Assembly: GCA_012735335.1 (NCBI GenBank)
Contig: JAAYHO010000013.1
Location: forward strand, 1 to 16,087
Length of the DNA stretch: 16,087 nucleotides
Direction: 5' to 3'
Source of the DNA: Gammaproteobacteria bacterium
Lineage (GTDB): Bacteria > Pseudomonadota > Gammaproteobacteria > Pseudomonadales > Pseudomonadaceae
Position 1 is the stretch's first letter; every line of letters starts with the position of its first letter. A program made the position numbers and the translations under genes. The notes beneath the pieces are model-generated. The model made no database searches and had not been told where the DNA came from. It saw only the letters and a list, made by a program, of their open reading frames with translations. Below are positions 15,545 to 16,087 of the stretch, in pieces.

Positions 15545-16087
15545 CTACCGTCGCAGCAGCGGGTCACCCGGGTTTTGTGCAGCCAGCTCCGCCAACAGGG
15601 AGTCTGCCTGCTCTTGATTACCTGCGGAACGCAGATAGCTGATCAAGGCCTGTCGTGTTCTGCGGTCGGTCGGCTGCGCCTGCAGCTGGTTACGCAAGAG
15701 CTCCAGCGCGGCCTCCACCTGACCGCTGCCATGCAGGGCAACGGCTAGCACATAACCGTATTCAGCCTGCTCCGGAGCCAGCTCATGGGCACGCTGCAGC
15801 GCCTGCAGGGCTTGCCCGTATTGGCGCTGGCGTATCAGCGCCAGGCCATAGGCATGCTGCAGTGAGGGTTCCCGGGGATACTGTTCGATACTGCCGCGCA
15901 GCAGACTCAGGGCTGCCTCGGGATTGCCGACAGCCTGCTCACGCCATTGCGCCAGCATGATCCGTGCGGGGTGGAAGGCCGGGTCCAGATGCAGTGCCTG
16001 TTGCAGTGCCGGCTCGACATCCGCCTGCCGTCCGGTCAACTGATAGATTCCGGCCAGGTTGAGCTGGGATTCGGCCCGTTCGAGCAT
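15545..16087 (-). CDS. TPR repeat protein, partial (C-terminal part)
   Basis: At least 180 residues of tetratricopeptide repeats reach the window edge; the Met at 16085-16087 is most likely internal, because the repeat pattern is already running there. About five TPR units can be followed, with the usual Gly/Ala-Tyr and closing Pro positions: ESQLNLAGIYQ, ARIMLAQWRE, SLQHAYGLAL, AEYGYVLAVALH and TRQALISYLR. TPRs are scaffolds for protein contacts. The style of the last repeats recalls TPR tails of multihaem cytochrome c-type periplasmic proteins, but no CXXCH motif is within the window, so this is only a suggestion. The sulfatase gene starts 39 bases after the stop on the same strand, so the two are probably co-transcribed. 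Confidence 0.82.
   Translation of the reverse strand: MLERAESQLNLAGIYQLTGRQADVEPALQQALHLDPAFHPARIMLAQWREQAVGNPEAALSLLRGSIEQYPREPSLQHAYGLALIRQRQYGQALQALQRAHELAPEQAEYGYVLAVALHGSGQVEAALELLRNQLQAQPTDRRTRQALISYLRSAGNQEQADSLLAELAAQNPGDPLLRR

Noticed and set aside
15518..15545. Terminator between the TPR and sulfatase genes (GGGC-CAAT-GCCC)
   Set aside because: The stem has only four pairs, and on the minus strand it is followed by A residues and not T, so it would not end the TPR transcript.

Overview
The window looks like chromosomal DNA of a gammaproteobacterium of the Pseudomonas/Halopseudomonas group. The codon use is GC-rich, and the minus-strand gene order proA-nadD-rsfS-rlmH-mrdA-rodA-mltB/sltB1-rlpA-dacA-ybeD-lipB is, from memory, the order at the P. 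aeruginosa PA3997-PA4007 locus. There a methyladenine glycosylase and a DedA-type membrane protein also follow on the far side of proA. The genus is an inference; no rRNA or other marker is present. I see no tRNA, rRNA, CRISPR array, insertion sequence, integrase or phage gene.

Layout. (1) Bases 1-129 hold a paired inverted hairpin repeat (REP/BIME-like) beside the end of lipB. (2) Bases 130-9954 are eleven minus-strand genes packed almost without gaps, several joined by 4-base overlaps (GTGA or ATGA) or TGATG. A TATAAT box upstream of proA is the best candidate promoter for the unit. It covers proline synthesis (proA), NAD synthesis (nadD), ribosome silencing and 23S rRNA methylation (rsfS, rlmH), the cell-elongation peptidoglycan synthase (mrdA = PBP2, rodA), wall-trimming enzymes (mltB, rlpA, dacA), a DUF493 protein and lipoyl transfer (lipB). 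(3) Divergently, 10045-11966 carries a DNA-3-methyladenine glycosylase overlapping a DedA-family membrane protein fused to a decayed PAP2-like domain. (4) Bases 11967-12259 are non-coding, with a hairpin and a second copy of the paired REP-like element. (5) A MaoC-type hydratase (12260-12715) converges on a small lipoprotein (12771-13202), with a GTAGC-type palindrome between them. (6) Bases 13301-16087 hold a large lipoprotein sulfatase with a C-terminal dockerin-like calcium-binding region, preceded by the end of a TPR protein that runs off the window.

How the genes work together. RodA polymerises glycan strands and PBP2 cross-links them; MltB and RlpA cleave glycan strands and DacA trims stem peptides, so the block is one wall-elongation and remodelling module with translation and cofactor housekeeping genes attached. 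The sulfatase/TPR pair is the most accessory-looking part. I found no clearly new biological system. The items most worth a second look are the duplicated paired hairpin element flanking the operon side and the DedA side, the DedA fusion whose PAP2 half has lost its catalytic motifs, and the sulfatase with its calcium-binding tail.
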